This document shows, piece after piece, positions 27,791 to 36,407 of a stretch of DNA of 64,000 nucleotides; the stretch's first letter is position 1, and every line of letters begins with the position of its first letter. The notes below the pieces were generated by a model. That model did not search any database. It saw only the letters and a list, made by a program, of their open reading frames with translations, and had not been told where the DNA came from. The stretch comes from RPQJ01 sp963748985. GTDB taxonomy: Bacteria > Pseudomonadota > Gammaproteobacteria > Steroidobacterales > Steroidobacteraceae. The translations under genes were made by a program, and so were the position numbers. The stretch lies in NCBI GenBank assembly GCA_963748985.1, contig CAVVKQ010000010.1:62001-126000 (forward strand). The letters run 5' to 3'.

Positions 27791-27865
27791 CGGTGATAAA
27801 ACCTCGAAACCTGAAAAATTTTGCCTTTGTGAGCCGCGCATTTTAGCCGCACAGCACCCTTTTAC

Positions 27866-28783
27866 TCAAGTTTTTGGACCGATTCCGTTGGTACCGGCCC
27901 CCGGCACGAAGAGTCGCTGCACCTGCAGCCGCCCCGCCGCGCCCGGTTCGACCAACCCGAGGAAGCGCCCAGCAGGGTCGTAAGCACGGAAATGAGCGGC
28001 GTTCGGCAGGTCTTCGGGCCGCGCCAGCGTACGTCCCTGGCATAGCTGGAGCGCCTGCCCGGCATTCAGCGCCAGTACGGGCACGTCCGGAAAAGCTGTG
28101 TCCACGGCGCCCAACCAGGGCGCGTGAACAGCCTCCGCGGGAGGAGTCGCCTCGATTTCAGCGAGTGTGACCATGACTGCCGCCTCGAACGGTTCGACCC
28201 AGAGCCGCCGCAGGGCGACCAGGTGGGCGCGCGTGCCGAGGCCCATGGCGATCTCCTCGGCGAGGACCCGCACATAGGTCCCCTTGGAGCAGACCACCTC
28301 GATGTCGAGCGTCCGGTCGCCCTGCCCGGTCACGACCAGCGACTTTATCGTGATCGGGCGCGCCTCGCGTTCGACTTCGATGCCCTGCCGGGCCAGTTCA
28401 TAGAGCGGCCGTCCGTCGCGTTTCAGGGCCGAATACATCGGCGGGACCTGGAGCCGTTCGCCGCGCAGGGCTGCGAGCGCCTGCTCGAGTCGGTCGGCGT
28501 CGAACGCGGGCACGTCGACTTCGGCGACCGGCTGCCCTTCGGCATCGCCCGTGTCTGTCGCGACACCGAGCCGCACGGTGGCGCGGTACGCCTTGCGCCG
28601 GCCGAGCAGCGTGCCGCAGGCCTTGGTGGCCTGGCCGAAACAGAGGGGAAGCATGCCTGTAGCCATGGGATCGAGCGTGCCGGCGTGGCCGGCCTTCTCG
28701 GCCTGCAGGTGGCGGCGCACGCGTTGCAGCGCCTGGGTAGAAGTAAGGCCTTGCGGCTTATCGAGCAGGACGATGCCGTCCAC
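27866..28783 (-). CDS. truB: tRNA pseudouridine(55) synthase TruB
   Basis: 305 residues from GTG 28783 (VDGIVLLDKPQGLTS). GHAGTLDPMATGMLPLC holds the catalytic Asp, and KAYRATVRLGVATDTGD is the next conserved block. A PUA-like C-terminus ends the protein. TruB makes pseudouridine 55 in the T-loop of tRNAs. A repeat-like palindrome lies between its start and rbfA. Confidence 0.94.
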   Translation of the reverse strand: MDGIVLLDKPQGLTSTQALQRVRRHLQAEKAGHAGTLDPMATGMLPLCFGQATKACGTLLGRRKAYRATVRLGVATDTGDAEGQPVAEVDVPAFDADRLEQALAALRGERLQVPPMYSALKRDGRPLYELARQGIEVEREARPITIKSLVVTGQGDRTLDIEVVCSKGTYVRVLAEEIAMGLGTRAHLVALRRLWVEPFEAAVMVTLAEIEATPPAEAVHAPWLGAVDTAFPDVPVLALNAGQALQLCQGRTLARPEDLPNAAHFRAYDPAGRFLGLVEPGAAGRLQVQRLFVPGAGTNGIGPKT

Positions 28784-28802
28784 CGCACGCCAGCGCCTAG
28801 GC

Positions 28803-28855
28803 GAGGCTCCCCGATTCTGACGGGTCAAAATTGGGGAACCTCCCCGATTTTCCTG
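28803..28855. repeat. Palindromic repeat between rbfA and truB
   Basis: On the minus strand, directly after the rbfA stop, AAAATCGGGGA and TTCCCCAATTTT form a near-perfect palindrome (28831-28855), followed 14 nt later by a second ATCGGGGAGCCTCG copy. The form resembles REP elements associated with Y1 transposases. It occupies the whole rbfA-truB gap. Confidence 0.65.
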
Positions 28856-28856
28856 C

Positions 28857-29327
28857 TCACGGACGTTCGTCGTCGGCTTCGTCGTCGAGACTGCTGTCGT
28901 AATGCGCGAGGTCGTCGTCTTCGCCGGCCGCTGCCGGGGCAGCGTCCGCCACTGCGTCGTCGACGTGACGCGCCTTGTCGTCACGAACGGCCTGGCCGAT
29001 CAGGTCGCCGAGGCGATTGCCGCGTTCAAGTTCCTCGTCGGGTGCGAAATGCAGCTGGGGCGCCAGGCGCAGCTTCAAAGCGCGACCCAGCGGCCCTCGC
29101 AGGTACACCGCCGCCTCGTCGAGGATTTCCTGCTGCAGTTCGTCGTGCGCAGCGCCGGAGAGCAATGTGTACATGACCCACATGTGCGTGAGGTCCGGCG
29201 ATACCTTGACGTGCGTGACCGTCATCGGCTTGAGGCGCGGGTCGCGCACCTCCCGCAGCAACAGCTGCGAGAGGACGCGCTGGACCTGCTCGGCGATGCG
29301 TCGCGCGCGTGGTACCTCGCGTGGCAT
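28857..29327 (-). CDS. rbfA: Ribosome-binding factor A
   Basis: 156 residues from ATG 29327. KH-type fold with RIAEQVQRVLSQLLLREVRDPRL and LGRALKLRLAPQLHFAPDEELERG. RbfA helps mature the 5' end of 16S rRNA on the 30S subunit. The C-terminal ~35 residues form an acidic tail (GEDDDLAHYDSSLDDEADDE) beyond the conserved fold. It starts 5 nt after infB. Confidence 0.94.
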   Translation of the reverse strand: MPREVPRARRIAEQVQRVLSQLLLREVRDPRLKPMTVTHVKVSPDLTHMWVMYTLLSGAAHDELQQEILDEAAVYLRGPLGRALKLRLAPQLHFAPDEELERGNRLGDLIGQAVRDDKARHVDDAVADAAPAAAGEDDDLAHYDSSLDDEADDERP

Positions 29328-29332
29328 CTGCC

Positions 29333-31876
29333 TTACGCGCTGCGCGCGACCTCGAACCGGGAGAAGCACTCGATCTGGTCGCCGACGCGGATGTCATTGT
29401 ACTTGACCACGCCGATGCCGCACTCGGTGCCACCGCGGACTTCGCCGACGTCGTCCTTGAACCGCCGCAGCGAGTCGAGCTCACCCTGGTGGATGACCAC
29501 GTTCTCGCGGAGCACGCGCACGGGGTTGCCGCGCTTGATGACACCTTCGGTGACGAGGCATCCCGCCACGGTGCCGAACTTGCTCGACCGGAACACTTCG
29601 CGCACTTCGGCGAGGCCGACGATCTGCTCCTTGATCTCCGGCTTGAGCATGCCGGCAACCCAGCTGCGCACGTCGTCGAGCGCCTCGTAGATGATGCTGT
29701 AGTAATTGACTTCGACGCCCTGGTCCTTCATGGCGCTGCGAGCCGCGCCGTCCGCACGGACGTTGAAGCCGATGATGCGCGCACGCGAAGCTGCAGCCAG
29801 CGACACATCGGACTCGGTGATGCCGCCCACGCCGCTCGCGATGACCTTGACCGACGCCTCGTCGGTGCCGATCTTCGACAGCGAATCGCGCAGTGCCTCG
29901 GCGCTGCCCTGCACGTCGGCCTTGACGATGAGGTTGACGAACTGGCCCGCGTTCTCGCCCAACTGCGAGAAGACGTCCTCGACCTTCTTCGTCGCGCCGG
30001 CAAGACGTACGTCGCGGTACTTGCCCTGTCGATACAAAGCGACTTCACGTGCCTTGCGCTCACTCTCGACGACCAGCAGGTCGTCGCCGGCGCCCGGCGC
30101 ATCCGAAAGCCCGAGCACCTGTACGGGCTGGGCCGGACCGGCCGTCTGCACCTGCTTGCCCAGCGCGTCGAACAACGCACGCACACGGCCGAATTCCTGG
30201 CCCGCTATGATCGGGTCGCCGGTCTTGAGCGTGCCGCGCTTCACCAGCACGGTCGCGACCGGACCGCGGCCCTTCTCGATGCTGGACTCGAGCACGACGC
30301 CCACGGCGAGGCCAGTGGTCGGCGCCTTGAGATCGAGCACTTCGGCCTGCAACAGAATGGATTCGAGCAGCTTGTCGATGCCCTCGCCCGTCCGTGCCGA
30401 TACGTTGACGAACATCACGTCGCCGCCCCACTCCTCGGGGATGACGTTCTGCTTACCGAGGTCGTTGCGCACGCGGTCGGGATCCGCACCGTGCTTGTCG
30501 ATCTTGTTGACGGCAACGACGATCGGCACTTCCGCTGCGCGGGCGTGCTGGATCGCTTCGATCGTCTGCGGCATGACGCCGTCGTCCGCCGCCACCACGA
30601 GGATGACGATGTCGGTGACGTTCGCGCCGCGGGCGCGCATAGCGGTGAATGCCGCGTGTCCCGGGGTATCGATGAACGTGATCAGGCCCTTCGGCGTCTG
30701 CACCTGGTAGGCGCCGATATGCTGCGTGATGCCGCCTGCCTCACCCGCCGCCACCTTGGTGGTGCGGATGTAGTCGAGCAGTGACGTCTTGCCGTGGTCG
30801 ACGTGACCCATGATGGTCACGACCGGTGGACGCGGCAGCACTTCGATGTCGGCCGCCGTTGCCAGCAGCTGTTCTTCGATCTGGTCTTCCTTCAGTGCGA
30901 TCGCCGTGTGGCCGAATTCCTCGACAACCAGCGTCGCGGTGTCCTGGTCGATGGGCTGGTTGATCGTGGCCATCACGCCCATCTTCATCATCGTCTTGAT
31001 GACTTCGTTGGCCTTGATCGCCATCCGGTTGGCGAGCTCGCCGACCGTGATCGTTTCCGGAATCTGCACGTCGCGCTTGACCGGCGCCGTGGGCTCGACG
31101 AAAGCATGGCGCGCCTCGACCTGCACCTGGCCTGAACGGCGGTAGCGGCCGGCAGGCTGCTGCTTCTTCTTGAAGTTCGCCTTGGCGTTCGCCGAAACGT
31201 GGAGTTCCTGACGCCCGTACTTGGTTGGAGCTCCCGCTGCCGGTGCGCGGTTGGGCGCCGACTCCTGCGCACGAACGGGCTTCGACGGACGCGGCGCCTC
31301 AGCCGCGCGGCGTTCGGCGTCGGCACGCTCGCGCTCGGTGCGGTCGCGGGCCTGTTGTTCGGCGGCAAGACGGGCGTCGGCTTCGGCCCTCACTCGCGCG
31401 GCTTCTTCCTCCACCCGCCGCTCTTCCGCTTCGATGCGGTCGCGCTCGCGCTGCTCGGCAGCACGAAGGTCGCTTTCCGTGCGTTCCTGTTCCTGCCGCG
31501 TGACGTCATCGACCGGACGGTGCTTGTCGACTTCTTCCTGGCGCTGACGCTGCTCTTCCTCGATGACCGACCGGTTAAGGTAGGTCTTCTTGCGCCGGAC
31601 TTCGACCGCGACAGTGCGGGCGCGGCCCAACGTGGACGCGAGCTTGATCTCCTGCTGCGACTTGCGCTGCAAGGTGATCTTGCGCGGGGCTGCAGCGTCT
31701 TCGCCATGACGCCCGTGCGCGCGGCGCAGGTGCGTCAGGAGCTCCATCTTGGCTTCCTCGCTGATGATGTCGTCAGCGCCGCCCACCTTGATGCCCGCCT
31801 CGCCCAGCTGCGTGAGCAGCCGGTCGACGGGGACCTTCAGGACCTCCGCAAACTGCGTGACCGTTACTTCTGCCAT
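29333..31876 (-). CDS. infB: Translation initiation factor IF-2
   Basis: 847 residues from ATG 31876. An N-terminal IF2 helical domain, then a Lys/Arg/Glu/Ala-rich linker (about residues 90-250), then the GTPase: GHVDHGKTSLLDYI (G1), DTPGHAAF (G3), NKIDKHGADP (G4), and the C-terminal tRNA-binding domain. IF-2 places fMet-tRNA on the 30S P site. It lies 16 nt after nusA in the usual rimP-nusA-infB order. Confidence 0.97.
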   Translation of the reverse strand: MAEVTVTQFAEVLKVPVDRLLTQLGEAGIKVGGADDIISEEAKMELLTHLRRAHGRHGEDAAAPRKITLQRKSQQEIKLASTLGRARTVAVEVRRKKTYLNRSVIEEEQRQRQEEVDKHRPVDDVTRQEQERTESDLRAAEQRERDRIEAEERRVEEEAARVRAEADARLAAEQQARDRTERERADAERRAAEAPRPSKPVRAQESAPNRAPAAGAPTKYGRQELHVSANAKANFKKKQQPAGRYRRSGQVQVEARHAFVEPTAPVKRDVQIPETITVGELANRMAIKANEVIKTMMKMGVMATINQPIDQDTATLVVEEFGHTAIALKEDQIEEQLLATAADIEVLPRPPVVTIMGHVDHGKTSLLDYIRTTKVAAGEAGGITQHIGAYQVQTPKGLITFIDTPGHAAFTAMRARGANVTDIVILVVAADDGVMPQTIEAIQHARAAEVPIVVAVNKIDKHGADPDRVRNDLGKQNVIPEEWGGDVMFVNVSARTGEGIDKLLESILLQAEVLDLKAPTTGLAVGVVLESSIEKGRGPVATVLVKRGTLKTGDPIIAGQEFGRVRALFDALGKQVQTAGPAQPVQVLGLSDAPGAGDDLLVVESERKAREVALYRQGKYRDVRLAGATKKVEDVFSQLGENAGQFVNLIVKADVQGSAEALRDSLSKIGTDEASVKVIASGVGGITESDVSLAAASRARIIGFNVRADGAARSAMKDQGVEVNYYSIIYEALDDVRSWVAGMLKPEIKEQIVGLAEVREVFRSSKFGTVAGCLVTEGVIKRGNPVRVLRENVVIHQGELDSLRRFKDDVGEVRGGTECGIGVVKYNDIRVGDQIECFSRFEVARSA

Positions 31877-31892
31877 GTAATCAGACCTCCGC

Positions 31893-33389
31893 TCACGCCT
31901 GCTGGCCCTGCTCGAACCAGTGCTTGCGCGCCGCGAGAATCAACTCGCCCGCGCGCTTCCCGTCGAGATTCGGGATCTCGGCGAGGTCGTCGATCGCCTG
32001 CTCGGCCAGGTCTTCACGAGTCACGATGCCGTGGCGCGCGAGTTCCACGGCCAGGGTGCCGTCCATGCCTTCGACTTCGAGCAAGTCGGCCGCCGGGGCG
32101 GCGACCGTCTCTTCGCTCGCGATCGCCTGCGTCAGCAGCACGTCGCGGGCGCGATTGCGCAGTTCCTGCACGATCGCTTCGTCGAATTCCTCGATCGACG
32201 CGATCTCGGACTGCGGCACGTAGGCGATCTCCTCGATGCTCGAGAAGCCTTCCTGCACCAGGATCGCCGCGACGTCTTCGTCGACGTCGAGCTGCTGCAT
32301 GAACAGTTCGCGCAGCACCTTCTGCTCGGACTCGCTCTTCTCCTCCGCCGCCTGCTCGCTCATGATGTTGAGCTTCCAGCCGGTGAGCTCGCTGGCGAGA
32401 CGGATATTCTGGCCGCCGCGGCCGATGGCCTGCGACAGCTTTTCTTCCGCGACGGCGATGTCCATCGAATGCGACTCTTCGTCCATGACGATCGAGCTGA
32501 CTTCCGCCGGCTGCATCGCGTTGATCACGAACTGCGCGGGGTTGTCGTCGAACGGGATGATGTCGACGCGCTCGCCGGCGATCTCGTTCGACACGGCCTG
32601 CACGCGCGAACCGCGCATGCCCACGCAGGCACCGACCGGATCGATGCGTGGATCGTTGCTGCGGACGGCAATCTTGGCGCGGGCGCCCGAATCGCGCGCG
32701 GCACCGAGGATGTTGATCAGGCCCTGGCCCACTTCCGGCACCTCGAGCTTGAACAGCTCGATCAGGAACTCCGGCGCGGTGCGGCTCAGGAACAGCTGCG
32801 GACCGCGCGGCTCGGAGCGCACGTCCTTCAGGAAAGCCTTGATGCGGTCCTGCGTACGGACCGGCTCGCGCGGGATCATCTGGTCGCGCGGGATGAAGCC
32901 TTCGGCATTGCCGCCGAGGTCGACGAAAATACCGTTGCGGTCGACGCGCTTCACCAGGCCGGACACCAGCGTGCCGATGCGGGCCTTGTAGAGTTCCACG
33001 ACCTGCGCGCGTTCCGCCTCGCGCACTTTCTGCACGATGACCTGCTTCGCGGTCTGCGCCGCGATGCGGCCGAACGCAACCGACTCGAGCGGCACTTCGA
33101 CGTAACCACCCGGCTCGGCTTCCGGCGAAACGTCCAGGGCGTCCTCGAGGCGAAGTTCCTTGTCCGGGAACTCGAGTTCGTTCGAGTCGTCGGCAAAGAC
33201 CTTCCAGCGCTGGAACGTGTCGTAGTCACCCGTCTTGCGGTTGATCGACACTCGCACGTCGATTTCTTCGCCGTACTTCTTGCGCGTTGCGGACGCGAGC
33301 GCGGCTTCGAGTGCCTCGAAGATGATGTCCTTCTCGACGCCTTTCTCGTTCGAGACGGCATCCACGACCATCAGGATCTCTTTGTTCAT
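31893..33389 (-). CDS. nusA: Transcription termination/antitermination factor NusA
   Basis: 498 residues. N-terminal RNA polymerase-binding domain (MNKEILMVVDAVSNEKGV), S1 (RIGTLVSGLVKRVDRNGIFVDL), two KH domains (VGACVGMRGSRVQAVSNEI), and two acidic C-terminal repeats with helix-hairpin-helix character (EGMDGTLAVELARHG). NusA controls pausing, termination and antitermination. Two terminators upstream of rimP suggest control of its own operon at the level of elongation. Confidence 0.97.
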   Translation of the reverse strand: MNKEILMVVDAVSNEKGVEKDIIFEALEAALASATRKKYGEEIDVRVSINRKTGDYDTFQRWKVFADDSNELEFPDKELRLEDALDVSPEAEPGGYVEVPLESVAFGRIAAQTAKQVIVQKVREAERAQVVELYKARIGTLVSGLVKRVDRNGIFVDLGGNAEGFIPRDQMIPREPVRTQDRIKAFLKDVRSEPRGPQLFLSRTAPEFLIELFKLEVPEVGQGLINILGAARDSGARAKIAVRSNDPRIDPVGACVGMRGSRVQAVSNEIAGERVDIIPFDDNPAQFVINAMQPAEVSSIVMDEESHSMDIAVAEEKLSQAIGRGGQNIRLASELTGWKLNIMSEQAAEEKSESEQKVLRELFMQQLDVDEDVAAILVQEGFSSIEEIAYVPQSEIASIEEFDEAIVQELRNRARDVLLTQAIASEETVAAPAADLLEVEGMDGTLAVELARHGIVTREDLAEQAIDDLAEIPNLDGKRAGELILAARKHWFEQGQQA

Positions 33390-33417
33390 CGCTCGTCGTC
33401 CTCTGAATCGTCTGCGG

Positions 33418-33873
33418 TCAGAAGTCGGGCGCTAAATGCGCCTTCCTGATTCCCGCAATCGGCAGCCGGTAAAGCCGGCCGTCCACCTCAACCTCGATCG
33501 TGTCGTCCCCGGCAGCGACCATCCGGCCCTTGAACCGGCGGCGCTCCTCGACGGGATGCACCATCTCCACGAAAACCTGCTCGCCCGCGTACGGCGCGAA
33601 ATGCCGCGCCACGCGCAGCGGCCGCTCGACGCCCGGCGACGACACCTCGAGGGTGTAGTTACCCGGAATCGGATCCGCCGCGTCGAGTGTGTCGCTGACC
33701 ACCCGGCTCGCCTGTTCGCAGTCCGCGACCGTGATGCCCTCATGGGCGTCCGTGTCGAGGTAGATGCGCAGCAAGGCATTGCCACGGCCCGGCAAATACT
33801 CGAGTTCCCAAAGGTCGTACCCGAGCCCGGCGATGACCGGCTGCAGCAGCGCCGTCAGCTTGTCCCTGAGCAT
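33418..33873 (-). CDS. rimP: Ribosome maturation factor RimP
   Basis: 151 residues from ATG 33873 with GAGGACGGAG just upstream. GLGYDLWELEYLPGRGNALLRIYLD and YTLEVSSPGVERPL are family hallmarks. RimP is needed for 30S assembly. It is the first gene of the rimP-nusA-infB-rbfA-truB-rpsO-pnp operon. Confidence 0.95.
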   Translation of the reverse strand: MLRDKLTALLQPVIAGLGYDLWELEYLPGRGNALLRIYLDTDAHEGITVADCEQASRVVSDTLDAADPIPGNYTLEVSSPGVERPLRVARHFAPYAGEQVFVEMVHPVEERRRFKGRMVAAGDDTIEVEVDGRLYRLPIAGIRKAHLAPDF

Positions 33874-33900
33874 CGCTCCGTCCTCGCTCGAACCCCATAA

Positions 33901-33927
33901 ACGAAAAATGGGCCCGCGGCCCATTTC
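33901..33927 (-). terminator. Second hairpin-T-run in the rimP leader
   Basis: On the minus strand AAATGGGCC, loop GCG, GGCCCATTT, then TTCGTTT. It lies 28 nt before the rimP start and so inside its 5' leader. Confidence 0.65.
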
Positions 33928-33963
33928 TCTTTCCTGCAACCAGCCGCACCGACTGTCGCAAAA

Positions 33964-33991
33964 GAAAAATCCCCGCTTGCGGGGACCTCTT
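33964..33991 (-). terminator. Strong intrinsic terminator upstream of rimP
   Basis: On the minus strand CCCCGC, loop AA, GCGGGG, then ATTTTTCTTTT. Its placement 90 nt before rimP and about 170 nt after the aminotransferase stop means it either ends the tyrosine operon, or ends a short leader RNA starting near 34,080. Confidence 0.75.
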
Positions 33992-34084
33992 TGGCGAATC
34001 ACCCGCCGCCTCAAAGCGCCGCGAGGTGCCATGAACCGGCCAAGGTCCGCCCCGACCAACGGGCGGCACGGATACCTCGGACTG

Positions 34085-34120
34085 CCGATTCTATAGTAAA
34101 GCGGCCCGCTCCGGCTAGTC
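34085..34120 (-). promoter_or_regulatory. Candidate promoter of the rimP leader
   Basis: On the minus strand TACTAT (or TATAGA) overlaps in CTTTACTATAGAATC, with TCGACT about 18 nt upstream. This would start a leader of roughly 200 nt that contains both hairpin terminators before rimP. Weak match; supported mainly by position. Confidence 0.35.
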
Positions 34121-34160
34121 GACCCGGAGGACTCCCCCAACCTGCCGAATAAACTTTGAT

Positions 34161-35351
34161 TCAGGCGAGCAGGTTCGCGACCGCGTCGGCCACGTAGTCC
34201 ACGTTGGCATCGCTGATGCCAGCCACGTTGACCCGTCCGTCGGGGGGCATGTAGATGTGGTGCTCTTCCCGCAGCCGCGCAATATCCGCCTCCGGTAGCC
34301 CGAGCAACGAGAACATGCCGCGTTGCCGTGAGACCCAGCCAAAGTCATGGCCAGGCAGCCGGGCGGTCAGGCGGGTCGCGAACAGCGCGCGCAATGACTT
34401 CATGCGGGCGACCATGGAGCCGACTTCCTCCTGCCAGTGCTGCCGCAGGGACGCATCGGCCAGCACCCGGGCGACGATGGCCGCGCCGTGATCCGGGGGC
34501 ATGGAATACATGCGCCGGGCCAGCCGGGCCTGGTGGGTGGCAACGGCATTCCTGGCCACGCTGTTGGCCGAAATGACCGCCAGCGCACCTGTCCGCTCAC
34601 GGTAGAGGCCGAAATTCTTGGAGCACGACACCGCGAGCAGGAGTTCCGGCACCCGCCCCGCGAGCGTTCGCAACCCGACGGCGTCGGTCTCGAGGTCGTC
34701 GCCGAACCCCTGGTACGCGAGGTCGACGAAGGGCACGAGCCCCCTGTGCTCGATCACTGCGGCGAGCGCCTGCCACTGGTCCGGCGACAGGTCGGCACCC
34801 GTCGGGTTGTGGCAGCACGCATGCAGCAGCACCAGCGAAGCCGCCGGCAGCCGGTCGATATGGGAGAGCATGGCGTCGAACGCCACTGCGCGACGCGCAG
34901 CGTCGAAATACGGGTAGCGCTCGAGCCGCATGCCGGAGCTGCCGATGAGCGGTTCGTGGTTTGCCCAGGTCGGATCGCTCACGTGCACGACGGTGTCCGG
35001 CCGGCCGACCTTGACGAGTTCGGCACCGAGCCTGAGCGCGCCGCAGCCGCCGACGGTCTGGATCGTCGAGGTGCGGTCCGCAAGGCCGGCTGCGAGCGGC
35101 CCGAGCGCAAGGGCGATGATTCGTTCGTTGAATTCGAGGTTGCCCGCCGGACCCACGTAACTCTTCGTGGTCTGCGCGCCGATCAGCGCGCGCTCGGCCT
35201 CGCGCACGGCGGCAGGCACCGGCGTATTGCCAGAATCGTCGCGGTAAACGCCAACTCCCAGGTCCACCTTGAGCGGAGAAGTATCGCGACGGTAAGCGAT
35301 GGTCACGCCGAGGATGGAGTCGGGCGCGAGCGGTTCCAGCGTTTCGAACAT
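34161..35351 (-). CDS. tyrB: Aromatic/aspartate aminotransferase
   Basis: 396 residues from ATG 35351 (MFETLEPLAPDSILGVT). Aspartate/tyrosine aminotransferase family: KVDLGVGVYRDD, HACCHNPTGADLS, VSCSKNFGLYRERTGAL (Lys for PLP) and the late RGMFSLLGL. In this operon it most likely converts tyrosine to 4-hydroxyphenylpyruvate, the substrate of the HppD encoded three genes upstream. AspC-type aspartate specificity cannot be excluded from sequence alone. Confidence 0.85.
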   Translation of the reverse strand: MFETLEPLAPDSILGVTIAYRRDTSPLKVDLGVGVYRDDSGNTPVPAAVREAERALIGAQTTKSYVGPAGNLEFNERIIALALGPLAAGLADRTSTIQTVGGCGALRLGAELVKVGRPDTVVHVSDPTWANHEPLIGSSGMRLERYPYFDAARRAVAFDAMLSHIDRLPAASLVLLHACCHNPTGADLSPDQWQALAAVIEHRGLVPFVDLAYQGFGDDLETDAVGLRTLAGRVPELLLAVSCSKNFGLYRERTGALAVISANSVARNAVATHQARLARRMYSMPPDHGAAIVARVLADASLRQHWQEEVGSMVARMKSLRALFATRLTARLPGHDFGWVSRQRGMFSLLGLPEADIARLREEHHIYMPPDGRVNVAGISDANVDYVADAVANLLA

Positions 35352-35405
35352 GGCGACACCTGTGCGGACGGGCCACCGCATGATGCCCGAGTCGGGCGCC
35401 TCGAG

Positions 35406-36407
35406 TCAGCCGCCGGTGGAACGGGCCCGGGCCGCAATCACCTGCTGATCGATCGCACCGAACAGGCTCGTGCCGTCGTGGCCGAACATTTCAATTCGCA
35501 CACGATCGCCGAAGCGCAGGAACGGCGTGGTCGGCTTGCCGCCGGCGATCTGCTCGAGCGCGCGGGTTTCCGCGAGGCAGGACGATCCGCTGGAGCGATC
35601 GTAATTGGAAACCGTCCCCGAACCGATGACCGCCCCGGCGCCAAGCCGTCGCGTCCTGGTCACGTGCGCAATCAGTTGCGCGAAATCGAACGTCATGTCG
35701 ACGCCAGCGTTCGGCTGGCCGAACAGCTTGCCGTTGATGTGCGACACCAGCGGCAGGTGCACCTTGCAACCCTGCCAGGCCGCACCGAGTTCATCGGGCG
35801 TGATCGCACAGGGAGCAAACGACGTGGCCGGTTTCGACTGGTAGAAGCCGAACCCCTTCGCGAGTTCGGCCGGAATCAGGTTGCGCAGCGACCAGTCGTT
35901 GACGAGCATGATCAACTTGATGTGACTGGCAGCCTCATCGGCCGCGGTCAACATCGGCACGTCGTCCGTGATCACGGCGAGCTCGCCCTCGAGGTCGATA
36001 CCGTAATCCTCGCTCGGTACCGGCACGTCGGCGGTTGGCGGGATGAAATCGTCCGAGCCGCCCTGGTACACGAGCGGGTCGGTCCAGAAGCTCGGCGGCA
36101 TGTCGGCATTGCGCGCCTTGCGCACAAGTTCGACATGGTTGACGTAGGCCGAACCATCGACCCAGTGGTGAGAACGCGGCAGCGGCGCCAACGTGGCATG
36201 CGGGTCGAACGGCAGTGCACCGCTGACATCGCCGGCGGCGAGGCGTGCGGACACCTCGAGCAGCCGCGGCGCGATTCGAGACCAGTCGTCCAGGGCAGCC
36301 TGCAGCGTCGGTGCGATTGCAGGCGCGGGCATCGCTCGCTTGAGATCACGGCTGACGACGACCAGCTGGCCGTCACGGGTGCCGTCGCGCAGGGTGGCGA
36401 GCTTCAC
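35406..36407 (-). CDS. fahA: Fumarylacetoacetate hydrolase family protein
   Basis: 333 residues from GTG 36407, which overlaps the hmgA stop (GTGA). The FAH metal and active-site region is clear: SEDYGIDLEGELAVITDDV, LIMLVNDWSLRN, KPATSFAPCAITPDELG, and GAGAVIGSGTVSN. It would split fumarylacetoacetate to fumarate and acetoacetate, the last step of tyrosine breakdown. A maleylacetoacetate isomerase gene is not present beside it. Confidence 0.88.
   Translation of the reverse strand: MKLATLRDGTRDGQLVVVSRDLKRAMPAPAIAPTLQAALDDWSRIAPRLLEVSARLAAGDVSGALPFDPHATLAPLPRSHHWVDGSAYVNHVELVRKARNADMPPSFWTDPLVYQGGSDDFIPPTADVPVPSEDYGIDLEGELAVITDDVPMLTAADEAASHIKLIMLVNDWSLRNLIPAELAKGFGFYQSKPATSFAPCAITPDELGAAWQGCKVHLPLVSHINGKLFGQPNAGVDMTFDFAQLIAHVTRTRRLGAGAVIGSGTVSNYDRSSGSSCLAETRALEQIAGGKPTTPFLRFGDRVRIEMFGHDGTSLFGAIDQQVIAARARSTGG

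Noticed and set aside
31920..33449. 509-codon plus-strand frame
   Set aside because: Antisense to nusA.
34000..34100. 4.5S RNA or tRNA-Met gene upstream of rimP
   Set aside because: The GGUCAGG...GGAAGCAGCC core of 4.5S RNA and the tRNA T-arm GGTTCRA are absent.
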